Assembly (NCBI GenBank): GCA_050257395.1 | Contig: JBLMWU010000053.1 | Coordinates: 1-42,794, forward strand | DNA: 42,794 nt | Direction of reading: 5' to 3' | DNA from: JAIRTY01 sp050257395 | Lineage (GTDB): Bacteria > Actinomycetota > Actinomycetes > Streptosporangiales > Streptosporangiaceae | Part shown: piece by piece, positions 1 through 7,668 of the stretch | How positions within the stretch are numbered: position 1 is the stretch's first letter | Layout of the letters: each line of letters starts with the position of its first letter | Position numbers and translations under genes: made by a program | The notes under the pieces: generated by a model | What the model was told of the DNA's origin: nothing | The model's database searches: none | The model's input: only the letters and a program-made list of their open reading frames with translations

Positions 1-243
1 CCGGTCAGCGGCATGACCGTGACCCTCACCCGCCTGCAGGCCGTCCTGACCCTCCCCAGCGGCCTGGCCGTGCAGTGCCGTGGCGGCTGGCTGCTGTGGC
101 CCACCGGCCGGGCCAGCACCCGCGGCCGCCCCCTCCACACCCTCCACAGCGTTCACGACGCCGCGGGCGCGGCCCGCAGGCTCGCCCGCCTCGCGCGGGC
201 CCGCCCCGCGGCGATTCACCCCCGTCCGGCGGTGATCCGGTAG
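1..243 (+). CDS. Small hypothetical protein or C-terminal end of a gene cut by the left edge
   Basis: The frame is open to the left edge and ends at TAG 241-243. The first ATG is at 13, which would give 76 residues. Almost every third position is G or C, as expected for real coding sequence in this genome, whereas the opposite strand lacks that pattern. The protein has a Trp-rich patch (GGWLLWPTG) followed by an Ala/Arg-rich tail. I recognise no family. No clear Shine-Dalgarno sequence is visible before ATG 13, so it may be the tail of a longer gene starting outside the window. Confidence 0.45.
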   Translation, partial: PVSGMTVTLTRLQAVLTLPSGLAVQCRGGWLLWPTGRASTRGRPLHTLHSVHDAAGAARRLARLARARPAAIHPRPAVIR

Positions 244-511
244 CGGGAAGACCAGCCGGGGCGTGCAGGCCATGCCCGGGCGTGGGTCCTCCGCGCGGTC
301 GCTCACTCCCAGGGGCCAGTGCCACCCACTGCGTGCACGCCGCCGCGACGGGATCGGCGTGAAACTGGCATGGCGGCGGTATGAAGACCGGGCTGGCGTG
401 TGGCTGTCCCCGGCTTGAGCCGGGGCCCGGCTGGGCATGCCCTCATCTGTGGGGCGCGGGGGATGACGTGGGGCGAAGGCTGCCTGATCGGCGCACGCTG
501 ACGGTCCCGGC
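244..511. other. Intergenic region upstream of the TerC gene, with one hairpin
   Basis: No gene is seen here. A perfect 7-bp stem (CCCCGGC, loop TTGA, GCCGGGG) lies at 408-425. It could be a terminator for the upstream ORF, although no T tract follows. TerC/Alx genes in other bacteria are often preceded by a yybP-ykoY manganese riboswitch. I looked for its conserved core and did not find it. Confidence 0.35.
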
Positions 512-1528
512 ATGAACGTCACCGCGGCGGGCTGGGCGCTGACGATCGGGGTCATCGTGGTGCTGCTCGGCCTTGACCTGCTGGTGGCCACGGTGCGCCC
601 GCACGCCGTGGGCTACCGGGAAGCAACGGCCTGGTCGGCCTTTTACATCGGGGTCGCGGTCGCCTTCGGCGTGGTCTTCGCCAGCGTCGTGGGGTGGGGA
701 TACGGCGGCCAGTACTTCGCCGGCTACCTCGTGGAGAAGAGCCTGTCGGTCGACAATCTCTTCGTCTTCGTGATCATCATGGCCGCGTTCGCGGTGCCCC
801 GGGAGCACCAGCAGCGGGTCCTCATCATCGGCATCATCGCCGCCCTGGTACTGAGGGCGGTGTTCATCGCGCTGGGCGCCGCCCTGCTGTCGCTGCTGTC
901 CTTCATGTTCCTCATCTTCGGGCTGGTCCTGATCTGGACCGCGGTGCGGCTGTACCAGCACCGCGACGAGGACCCGGACGTGGCCAACAGCGCGCTGATC
1001 CGTACCTCCCGCCGGATACTGCCGGTCAGCGACCGCTATGCCGGCGGACGGCTGATCGCCCGGGCTGGCGGCCGGCGGGTGGTGACGCCGCTGTTCATCG
1101 TGTTCATCGCCATCGGCGGCACCGACATCCTGTTCGCGCTGGACTCGATCCCTGCCGTCTTCGGCGTGACGGATCAGCCCTACATCGTGTTCGCGGCCAA
1201 CGCATTCGCCCTGCTGGGCCTGCGGGCCCTGTTCTTCCTGGTGGCCGGCCTGCTCGACCGTCTGGTCTACCTGTCGGCCGGGCTGGCGGTGATCCTCGCC
1301 TTCATCGGGGTGAAGCTCATCCTGCACTGGGTCCACGGACTCGTCTCCCAGGTGCCGGAGATCACCACGGCCGTGTCGCTGGCCGTCATCGGCGCGATCC
1401 TGGCAATCACGACGGTGGCCAGCCTCATCAAGTCCCGGCGGGATCCGGGCGCCCGGGCGCACGCGGGGGCTGTCCTGGGCGCCCCGCCCCGGCCGGCCGC
1501 GGGCAAGCGCCGTCCGGCGGGCGGCTGA
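512..1528 (+). CDS. TerC/Alx-family integral membrane protein
   Basis: This 338-residue polytopic membrane protein has about eight or nine hydrophobic segments. It carries the family hallmarks: an acidic patch in a membrane helix (EKSLSVDNLFVFVII, about residues 74-88) and a second one, GGTDILFALDSIPAVFGVT (about 205-223). TerC proteins are linked to tellurite resistance. Alx/MeeY members export Mn2+ and help to metallate exported proteins. The acidic residues in the membrane fit a divalent-cation role. The C-terminus is a basic, Pro/Ala-rich cytoplasmic tail. The gene stands alone, with no ter operon partners nearby, so I favour manganese homeostasis over tellurite resistance by inference only. 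Confidence 0.88.
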   Translation: MNVTAAGWALTIGVIVVLLGLDLLVATVRPHAVGYREATAWSAFYIGVAVAFGVVFASVVGWGYGGQYFAGYLVEKSLSVDNLFVFVIIMAAFAVPREHQQRVLIIGIIAALVLRAVFIALGAALLSLLSFMFLIFGLVLIWTAVRLYQHRDEDPDVANSALIRTSRRILPVSDRYAGGRLIARAGGRRVVTPLFIVFIAIGGTDILFALDSIPAVFGVTDQPYIVFAANAFALLGLRALFFLVAGLLDRLVYLSAGLAVILAFIGVKLILHWVHGLVSQVPEITTAVSLAVIGAILAITTVASLIKSRRDPGARAHAGAVLGAPPRPAAGKRRPAGG

Positions 1529-1769
1529 CTAGCGCCGGGCGGCCGGTTCCGCCGGGCAGGACGCTTCTAATGCGGTTTTCATCAGGCCTGCACGGCGCCG
1601 GGTGGCTCGCTCACAATGTCCCCTCGGCGTGGCGTTCTGTGCTTCTGGGGATCTTATTAATTCGCCGCCGGATAAGGCACGAGATGGCCTGTCCCGGTGC
1701 CCGTAGCGGGACGGGATACTGGGCGGTGGATGTGCGGCGCCTGCCCCCGCCCGAGGAGATCATCCCGAC

Positions 1770-2327
1770 ATGGCTGAGCTTCGGTTTCCAGCGCCTCCCC
1801 TGACCGACGACGTGGTGGTGCTGCGTCCGTGGTGCGAGGCCGACGTGCCGGGCAAGCTGCTGGCGTTCGGCGACCCGGTGATGCAGCGGTTCTCATGGCG
1901 GGCAACTCCGTACACCGAGGCTGACGCGCGCCGCGACCTCGCTGAGCAGGAAGAGGCCCGCCTGCGCGGTGAGGAGCTGAATTTCGCGCTGGCCGGCCCG
2001 GGCGACCGGGCCGCGGTGCTCGGCGGCTGCTCGCTGGATGACGTTCGCCTCGGCCAGGGCTGCGCGGCGATCGGCTACTGGCTCGCGCCCGGGGCTCGCG
2101 GCCGGGGTGTTGCGGCTCATGCGGTCCGCCTGCTCGCCCGGTGGGCATTCGCCGAGCTGGGATTGGCCCGGCTGGAGCTGACCTGCGGTCCTGACAATGA
2201 GGCATCGCAGCGGGTCGCCGGGCGCTGCGGGTTTGCCTGTGAGGGCCTTCTCCGCTCCCACGTGCCCTTCAAGGGAGCACGCCGGGACAGCCTGATCTAC
2301 AGCCTGCTTCCCGGCGAGCTGCGGTAG
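1770..2327 (+). CDS. GNAT acetyltransferase, RimJ/RimL type
   Basis: This is a 185-residue single-domain N-acetyltransferase. The RimJ/RimL features are an N-terminal VVLRPWCEADV strand-turn, the acetyl-CoA pyrophosphate loop GARGRGVA (about residues 110-117), and the LELTCGPDNEASQRVAGRCGF segment (about 132-152), which in relatives ends in a G-F-x-x-E-G turn (here GFACEG). The family acetylates protein N-termini, aminoglycosides or small amines, and the substrate cannot be read from sequence. The start ATG has GAGGAGA 11-16 bases upstream. The frame stays open after the TAG stop to 2633 (see the degenerate region). The 240-bp upstream gap holds no gene. Confidence 0.85.
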   Translation: MAELRFPAPPLTDDVVVLRPWCEADVPGKLLAFGDPVMQRFSWRATPYTEADARRDLAEQEEARLRGEELNFALAGPGDRAAVLGGCSLDDVRLGQGCAAIGYWLAPGARGRGVAAHAVRLLARWAFAELGLARLELTCGPDNEASQRVAGRCGFACEGLLRSHVPFKGARRDSLIYSLLPGELR

Positions 2328-2884
2328 CAGGTTCGGACGGCTGCAGCGCATGCCCCGCTAGGCCCAGATGTACTCCTCAGCGATGGCGCCGTCACGCCAC
2401 CTGGTCCCACGGTGTACGGCGTGACCGACCGGCTGGAGGACGCCGGACTGGAGGAGTGGTCTGAGCATCTCTGTGAGATTCCCGGCCAGCTATCGCAGCT
2501 GGCGTATTCCTTGGGCAGCTCCCGATGGGCTCAGCTGTTGCGGCACGACGGAAAGTCAAGGACACAGGCAAAAGCAAACGCACCCGCGACGGACTGGACA
2601 GCGGACCTCAGGAGCCCAGAGTGTGGGAGATAACGGCACGGCGAGCACGCAAGGCAGCGCCGAGGGGCACGTGGCCGTGGCGCACGCCGGGGCTGCGGAA
2701 GGCGTGGGGATTGCGGCAGCCGCGGAGGTTGTGCCACGCCGGAGGTGAAGACGATCGTGATGGCGACGCAAGAACAGCCGGTCGGGGATCGCAGGCGGGC
2801 CGATCGGCGCTGGAACGCAATCCGGTTGGCTGACCTGGCGCACGACAGCCGGAGCCGCCGCCTGCAGTGTGGGACGGGGGCTTC
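2328..2884. pseudogene. Gene-poor stretch with a possible decayed coding remnant (2328-2633)
   Basis: No confident gene lies between the GNAT stop and the DUF2252 gene. The plus-strand frame that follows the GNAT stop stays open to TAA 2631-2633. From about 2367 to 2560 it has fairly good G/C third positions and reads as plausible protein (for example TDRLEDAGLEEW, EIPGQLSQLAYSLG from GTG 2412). After about 2560 the codon pattern collapses and the DNA becomes more A-rich. No ribosome binding site and no family is recognisable. I read it as a possible relic of a lost gene. From 2640 to 2884 I see nothing but the ribosome binding site of the next gene. Confidence 0.25.
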
Positions 2885-4276
2885 ATGACCCGGCCCGGCG
2901 CGCCGGGCCGGCCGCGGACGGAAGCCGTGCTGGCCGATCTGCCTGCCACGGACCGCGAACGGCGCGGGTCAGGGGTAGCCGCAAGAAAACGGGCGGGGCG
3001 GGGCACGCTCGGGTACTGGGCCGGGGATGACCGGGGGCATGATGCGCTGGAGACGATCCTGGCTCAGAACCAGTTGCGGGTCCCCGACCTGGTCCCCATC
3101 CGGCACCAGCGGATGGCAGCCTCCGCCTGGAACTACTATCGGGGTGCCGCGGCGGTCATGGCGGCCGACCTCGCGTCCCAGCCCAGCAGTGGCGTGACGG
3201 TGCAGTTGTGCGGAGACGCCCACATTCTGAATTTCGGCTTGTGGGCGACCCCGGAGCGGAACCTGTCGTTCGACCTGCGTGACTTCGACGAGACCCTGCC
3301 GGGCCCGTTCGAGTGGGATGTCAAGCGGTTCGCCGCCAGCATCGTGGTGGCGGCGCGGGAGAACCGGATCAAGCGGGCCAGGGCCGCCGCAGCGGTCACC
3401 GCCGGCATCGAGGCCTACTGCCAGCGTATGCGCCGGTATGCGGGCATGCCGGAACTCGACATCTGGTATGAGAGCATGCACGTCGACAGCCTGGTCGGCT
3501 ACTTCGAGCCGGCCGACCGCGGACGGGTCTCGATCCACATTGAACGCAAACGCGACCGCCGGACCAGCCGTGGGGCTTTCGCCAAGCTCACGACGATGGC
3601 GCACGGGCGCCCGCGTATCACCGAGGATCCCCCGCTGCGCGTGACCGTACCTGATTCCGAGCAGGCGGACCTTGTCACCCACCTGATTGCCGGTTACCGT
3701 CGCACCCTCGCCGAGGACCGGCGGGTCCTGTTCGACCGGTTCACCGAGGTTGACACGGTCCGCCAGGTGGTCGGTGTGGGCAGCGTGGGAATGCGGGTCT
3801 ACCTGGTGCTCTTCGAGGGCCGAAGCGGTGCCGACCCGCTGTTCCTGCAGTTCAAGCAGGCAGGGCCGTCAGTGTATGAGGTTCACACGCAGCCGAGCCG
3901 CCACGCCAGCCACGGTGAGCGGGTGATCAGCGGCAAGCGGCTGATGCAGAGCGCCACCGATATCTTCGTCGGCTGGGGATCGCTGCGCGGACGGGACTAC
4001 TACGTTCGGCAGTTCCGCGATATGAAGATCATCCCGACCACCGAGCTGATCGCGCCACGCCTCACCGAGTTCGCCATTGCATGCGGAGAGGCACTCGCCC
4101 GTGCCCACGCCCGGACCGGCGACCCAGTGGCCATTGACGGCTACATCGGCAAGGGTTCCAAGTTCACCGCCGCGATTAGCCGGTTTGCCGAGCTCTACGC
4201 CGACCAGAACGAACGCGACCATGCCCAGCTCACCACCGCCATCGCCGCCGGCGCCATCGAGAGCCTGCCGGGCTGA
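2885..4276 (+). CDS. DUF2252 family protein
   Basis: This is a 463-residue soluble protein of the DUF2252 (COG4320) family, which is common in actinobacteria and has no firm biochemical role. Diagnostic blocks are CGDAHILNFG (about residues 109-118), a DLRDFDETLPGPFEWDVKR block, VGVGSVG (mid-protein) and an Arg/Lys-rich YYVRQFRDMK near the C-terminus. The HILNFG and DFDE blocks resemble the catalytic-loop and DFG-like elements of aminoglycoside-phosphotransferase folds, so a kinase-like fold is a reasonable inference. ATG 2885 was chosen over GTG 2867 because GGGACGGGGG sits just upstream of it. The gene is apparently monocistronic, and its 3' side runs into the repeat array and tRNA-Lys. Confidence 0.85.
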   Translation: MTRPGAPGRPRTEAVLADLPATDRERRGSGVAARKRAGRGTLGYWAGDDRGHDALETILAQNQLRVPDLVPIRHQRMAASAWNYYRGAAAVMAADLASQPSSGVTVQLCGDAHILNFGLWATPERNLSFDLRDFDETLPGPFEWDVKRFAASIVVAARENRIKRARAAAAVTAGIEAYCQRMRRYAGMPELDIWYESMHVDSLVGYFEPADRGRVSIHIERKRDRRTSRGAFAKLTTMAHGRPRITEDPPLRVTVPDSEQADLVTHLIAGYRRTLAEDRRVLFDRFTEVDTVRQVVGVGSVGMRVYLVLFEGRSGADPLFLQFKQAGPSVYEVHTQPSRHASHGERVISGKRLMQSATDIFVGWGSLRGRDYYVRQFRDMKIIPTTELIAPRLTEFAIACGEALARAHARTGDPVAIDGYIGKGSKFTAAISRFAELYADQNERDHAQLTTAIAAGAIESLPG

Positions 4277-4460
4277 CGCTCCCGCCAGGCCGACCGGCCT
4301 GGCGCCCTTGCACGTTGCCGGCCTTAGTGTCCCGCGTCGGACGGGACGATGTCCGCCAGCACCGCCCGATCCCGCTGCTCCGTTCACACTGATCTCCACG
4401 AGCACCCAGCCCCACCTCCTCGCCAGGCACAAGCCTGGCCAAGAACAGGGGCAGCAAGGT

Positions 4461-4597
4461 GTCGCACATCAGCCGAAACCAGAGTCGCGCATCAACCGAA
4501 ACCGCGTCGCAGATCAGCCGGAGCCAGAGTCGCGCATCAACCGAAACCGCGTCGCAGATCAGCCGGAGCCAGAATGTCGCGCATCAGCCGGAGTAAT
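4461..4597. repeat. Six-unit tandem array of 22-23 bp repeats (45-bp higher-order period)
   Basis: Six units begin at 4461, 4484, 4506, 4529, 4551 and 4576, each starting GTCGC and following the pattern GTCGCRSATCARCCGRARCC. Two unit types alternate: one ending CCGAAACCGC (22 bp) and one ending CCAGA (23 bp), which gives a 45-bp double repeat. There are no spacers, so it is not CRISPR. The array lies 14 bp beyond the 3' end of the minus-strand tRNA-Lys, in the gap after the DUF2252 gene. An open frame crosses it, but this is just a consequence of a 15-codon period. Confidence 0.9.
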
Positions 4598-4610
4598 ACA
4601 AAACTACGGG

Positions 4611-4683
4611 TGCGCCGCCAGGGACTTGAACCCCGAACCCGCGGATTAAGAGTCCGCTGCTCTGCCAATTGAGCTAGCGGCGC
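4611..4683 (-). tRNA. tRNA-Lys (anticodon CTT)
   Basis: This 73-nt gene reads on the minus strand. The acceptor stem is GCGCCGC/GCGGCGC with discriminator A. The D arm is GCTC/GAGC, the anticodon stem GCGGA/TCCGC with loop CTCTTAA (anticodon CTT, lysine AAG), and the T arm CGGGG/CCCTG with a TTCAAGT loop. CCA is not encoded. A pair-by-pair check shows only standard pairs and one G-U. It is a single tRNA, and its 3' end faces the tandem repeat array. Confidence 0.97.
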
Positions 4684-4768
4684 GTGAACCTCAGTGATGT
4701 TAACAGTACCCGTGCCCGGGATGCGAACTGGCGGCCGCCCCGCTGGTGGCGGCCGCCAGCACCCGCTG

Positions 4769-6154
4769 TCAGTGGCCCAGGAAGTGCCCCATGACCTGCG
4801 CCGCCCGGGACCGCCGCCCGGTGCGTGCCTCCCGCCGGTCGGCCCAGCTCATCGTCTGCAGGCCCGCGTTCATGCCCAGCCAGCGCAGCGGCTCGGTCTC
4901 CCAGTGCCGCGACCGGTGACCCACCCACGGCAGCCGGGTGAGCCCGGAATCCTGCTCCAGCACCAGGTCGGCGAGGGTGCGGCCGGCCAGGTTGGTGGTG
5001 GCCACCCCGTCGCCGACGTACCCGCCGGCCCAGCCGAGCCCGGTGGCCCGGTCCAGGCCGACCGACGCGCACCAGTCCCGCGGGATGCCCAGCGGGCCGC
5101 CCCAGGCGTGGGTGATCTCCGCCCCGGCCGTCGCCGGGAACAGCTCGGTGAGGGTGTGCCGCAGCGCCGTGAACACCCTGGGCACCCGGTCGAACTCCGG
5201 CCGGATGACCGAGCCCAGGTGGTAGGGGGCGCCCCGGCCGCCGAACGCGAGCCGCCCGTCGGCGGTGCGCTGCCCGTAGATGATCAGGTGCCGGTAGTCG
5301 CCGAAGGTCGGCCGGTCCGCCAGGCCGATCTGCTCCCAGACCGTCTCCGGCAGCGGTTCGGTGGCGATCATCAGCGAGTACACCGGCGCGATGGCCCGGT
5401 GCAGGCCTGGCAGCAGCGGCGTGTACCCCTCCGTGGCCCGGATCACGTACCGGGCCCGGACCGTGCCCAGCGGGGTGATGACCCGGCCGGGTGCCAGCTC
5501 GGTGACCGGCGTCCCCTCGTGCAGGGCCACGCCGCGCCGCCGCACCGCTTCGGCCAGGCCGCGGGCCAGCCGCGCCGGGTGGATCGCGGCGCAGTGCGGC
5601 GTGTACACCCCGCCCACGACGCTGGTCGCCCCGGCGATCGCCTGCGCCTCGTCAGCGGACAGCAGCCGCAGGTCCTCCTCGCCGAACCCGAACTCGCGGG
5701 CCTCGGCGATGTCCTCGTGGGCCCGCTCGAGCTGGGTGGCGGAGCGGGCGAGGCGGATGGTCCCGCCTTTGGCCCAGTGGCAGTCGATGCCCTCGTCCGC
5801 CACCACCCGGCCGACCTCGTCTACCGTCCGCTCCATCGCCCGGTACATGGCGACGGCGGCGTCCCGCCCGGCCATCCGGCCCAGCTTGCTGAGCGAGGCC
5901 GGGAACAGGGCCGAGCACCAGCCGCCGTTGCGGCCGGACGCGCCGAACCCGGCGATCTCCTGCTCGCAGACCACGATCCGCAGGTCCGGCTGGGCGCCGG
6001 CGAGGTAGTAGGCCGTCCACAGGCCGGTGAACCCGGCTCCCACGATCACCACGTCGGCGTCGGTGTCCCCGGCCAGCGGGGTGGCCGGGGCGAGCGGGCC
6101 GGGCGCCGTGCCCAGCCACAGCGACAGTGACCGGTATGTCTGTTCCGAAAGCAT
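4769..6154 (-). CDS. FAD-dependent oxidoreductase (DAO superfamily, amine/amino-acid oxidase-like)
   Basis: The protein has 461 residues. An N-terminal dinucleotide fold is clear from VVIVGAGFTGLWTAYYL (GxGxxG at about 39-44). GASGRNGGW (about 71-79) and the C-terminal GYVGDGVATTNLAGRTLADL are typical of glycine/D-amino-acid oxidase-like enzymes related to gamma-glutamylputrescine oxidase PuuB. It should oxidise a secondary or primary amine using FAD and O2. The substrate is unknown, and no puu genes flank it. The start is uncertain: ATG 6154 is used, but in-frame ATGs at 6163 and 6205 are possible. The latter would leave only 9 bp to the divergent phosphatase gene. The reading frame stays open far upstream (to 7162), which is an antisense artefact. 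Confidence 0.82.
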   Translation of the reverse strand: MLSEQTYRSLSLWLGTAPGPLAPATPLAGDTDADVVIVGAGFTGLWTAYYLAGAQPDLRIVVCEQEIAGFGASGRNGGWCSALFPASLSKLGRMAGRDAAVAMYRAMERTVDEVGRVVADEGIDCHWAKGGTIRLARSATQLERAHEDIAEAREFGFGEEDLRLLSADEAQAIAGATSVVGGVYTPHCAAIHPARLARGLAEAVRRRGVALHEGTPVTELAPGRVITPLGTVRARYVIRATEGYTPLLPGLHRAIAPVYSLMIATEPLPETVWEQIGLADRPTFGDYRHLIIYGQRTADGRLAFGGRGAPYHLGSVIRPEFDRVPRVFTALRHTLTELFPATAGAEITHAWGGPLGIPRDWCASVGLDRATGLGWAGGYVGDGVATTNLAGRTLADLVLEQDSGLTRLPWVGHRSRHWETEPLRWLGMNAGLQTMSWADRREARTGRRSRAAQVMGHFLGH

Positions 6155-6214
6155 GCGGCCCATCGTGGCATGCAGCGCGTTCGTCCACCACACGAGGTCA
6201 GGCATGCTGGTGTC

Positions 6215-6781
6215 ATGCCCGCACCCGACGCGTCGCGCCCGCTGCCAGCCCCCCGCCAGACCTCCGGCCCGTACCGGGTCAGCCTCGTCTGCCTCGGGAA
6301 CATCTGCCGTTCCCCCATGGCCGAAGTCGTTTTGCGAACGGAACTCCAGCGCGCCGGCCTGGCGGGCAAGGTCGAGGTGGACAGCGCGGGCACCGGGGAC
6401 TGGCACCTGGGCGAGCCGATGTTCGGCCCCGCGCTGGCCGAGCTCGGCAGGCGCGGGTACGACGGGTCCGCGCACCGGGCCCGGCAGATCCAGCGATCCT
6501 GGCTGGCCCGCTACGACCTGGTGCTCGCCATGGACCGCAGCAATCTGGCCGACCTGCGCCGGATGGACCCGGAGGCGTTCGCGGCCGGGCGGGTGCGGCT
6601 GCTGCGCTCGTTCGACCCCGGCCTGGACGGCGGCGACCCGCACCACGGTGAGGTGCCCGACCCGTACGGCGGCCCGGCGGAGGACTTCAGCCTCGCCTTC
6701 GACCTGGTGCGGGCGGCCGCGCAGGGCCTGGCCAGCGAGCTGGCCGGGTTCCTGGGGGTGGCCGCGCCCGGCCGGCCGTGA
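6215..6781 (+). CDS. Low-molecular-weight protein-tyrosine-phosphatase family protein
   Basis: This 188-residue protein has a full LMW-PTP signature: CLGNICRSP near the N-terminus (nucleophile Cys26, Arg32 of C-X5-R) and the general-acid motif VPDPYGG (Asp149). ATG 6215 places the P-loop at the usual position, about 25 residues in. The stop overlaps the GTG start of the fructosamine-kinase gene by 4 bp (GTGA), so the two are translationally coupled. Family knowledge: LMW-PTPs dephosphorylate phosphotyrosine, but a human LMW-PTP also acts as protein-ribulosamine-5-phosphatase, and bacterial homologues often sit beside FN3K-type kinases. The coupling here supports a deglycation role over tyrosine signalling (inference). 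Confidence 0.9.
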   Translation: MPAPDASRPLPAPRQTSGPYRVSLVCLGNICRSPMAEVVLRTELQRAGLAGKVEVDSAGTGDWHLGEPMFGPALAELGRRGYDGSAHRARQIQRSWLARYDLVLAMDRSNLADLRRMDPEAFAAGRVRLLRSFDPGLDGGDPHHGEVPDPYGGPAEDFSLAFDLVRAAAQGLASELAGFLGVAAPGRP

Positions 6782-7662
6782 CCGCCGCCGCCGGCGACGT
6801 GGCCACCGCGGTGGCCCGCCTGGTGGGCACGGACGTGGCCGGGGCCCGGCTGACCGGCTCGCAGCACCGCTGGGACCACTATCGCGTCGAGCTCGCGGAC
6901 GGCCGCGCTGCGTTCGCCAAGGTTGGGCGGCCAGCGGCTGAGACGGGCGACGTAGCGGGGGTGTTCGGCGCGGAGGCCCGCGGGCTGGCCTGGCTGGGCG
7001 AGGCCGGGACGGTTCCGGTGCCAGCGGTGCTGGGCTGGGACGCCAGCACGCTCGTGGTGTCCTGGGTTCCATCCGGGGAGCCCTCCCGGGCGGCGGCGGA
7101 ACGCTTCGGCCGCGGGCTGGCTGGCCTGCATGCGGCCGGCGCGGACAGCTTCGGCGCGCCATGGCCGGGCTTCATCGCCAGCCTCCCGCTGCCGAACGGC
7201 CCGGCCGATTCCTGGCCGGACTGGTACGGCCGCCAGCGGCTGCTGCCGTACCTGCGGCAGGCCGCTGACGCGGGCACGCTGGCACGGGCTGACGTGCGGC
7301 TGGTGGAGACGGTCATCGGGCGGCTGCCGGAGCTGGCCGGGCCCGCGGAGCCGCCCAGCCGCATCCACGGCGACCTGTGGTCCGGCAACCTGCTGTGGTC
7401 CGGCGGCGAGGGCTGGCTGATCGACCCGGCCGCGCACGGCGGGCACCGGGAGACCGATCTGGCGATGCTGGGGCTGTTCGGCGCGCCGTTCCTGGACCGG
7501 ATCCTGGCCGCCTACCAGGAGGCCGCGCCGCTGGCCAGCGGGTGGCGGGCCCGGGTGCCGCTGCACCAGCTGCACCCGCTGCTGGTGCACGTCTGCTTGT
7601 TCGGCGCCGGCTACCGGGCATCGGCGCTGACCGCCGCCCGGGCTGCCCTGGCGGCCGGCTGA
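6778..7662 (+). CDS. Fructosamine/ketosamine 3-kinase family protein
   Basis: This 294-residue APH-fold kinase belongs to the FN3K/YniA family. It has RLTGSQHRWDHYRVEL-type N-lobe strands, catalytic loop IHGDLWSGNLLW (His197, Asp199) and the metal-binding block LIDPAAHGGHRETDLAM. FN3K homologues phosphorylate the third carbon of ketosamines on glycated protein amines, which makes the adduct unstable and restores the amine. Bacterial members prefer ribulosamines and erythrulosamines. GTG 6778 overlaps the phosphatase stop. Together the two enzymes could first remove the 5-phosphate and then phosphorylate C3 of adducts formed by ribose 5-phosphate. Confidence 0.9.
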   Translation: MTAAAGDVATAVARLVGTDVAGARLTGSQHRWDHYRVELADGRAAFAKVGRPAAETGDVAGVFGAEARGLAWLGEAGTVPVPAVLGWDASTLVVSWVPSGEPSRAAAERFGRGLAGLHAAGADSFGAPWPGFIASLPLPNGPADSWPDWYGRQRLLPYLRQAADAGTLARADVRLVETVIGRLPELAGPAEPPSRIHGDLWSGNLLWSGGEGWLIDPAAHGGHRETDLAMLGLFGAPFLDRILAAYQEAAPLASGWRARVPLHQLHPLLVHVCLFGAGYRASALTAARAALAAG

Positions 7663-7668
7663 CGCGGA

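Noticed and set aside
244..511. yybP-ykoY manganese riboswitch upstream of TerC
   Set aside because: The conserved core of that riboswitch could not be found in the 268 bp before the start codon.
4461..4597. CRISPR array
   Set aside because: Repeats are directly adjacent without unique spacers, the unit types alternate, and no cas genes are present.
4077..4649. Open frame across the tandem repeats encoding a QPEPESRINRN-type repeat protein
   Set aside because: The 45-bp period keeps any frame open. There is no ribosome site or family, and it runs into the tRNA gene and overlaps the DUF2252 gene.
6155..7162. Upstream extension of the FAD oxidoreductase frame to 797 residues
   Set aside because: The extra part is antisense to the LMW-PTP and FN3K genes and has the low-complexity Arg/Pro composition of a shadow frame.
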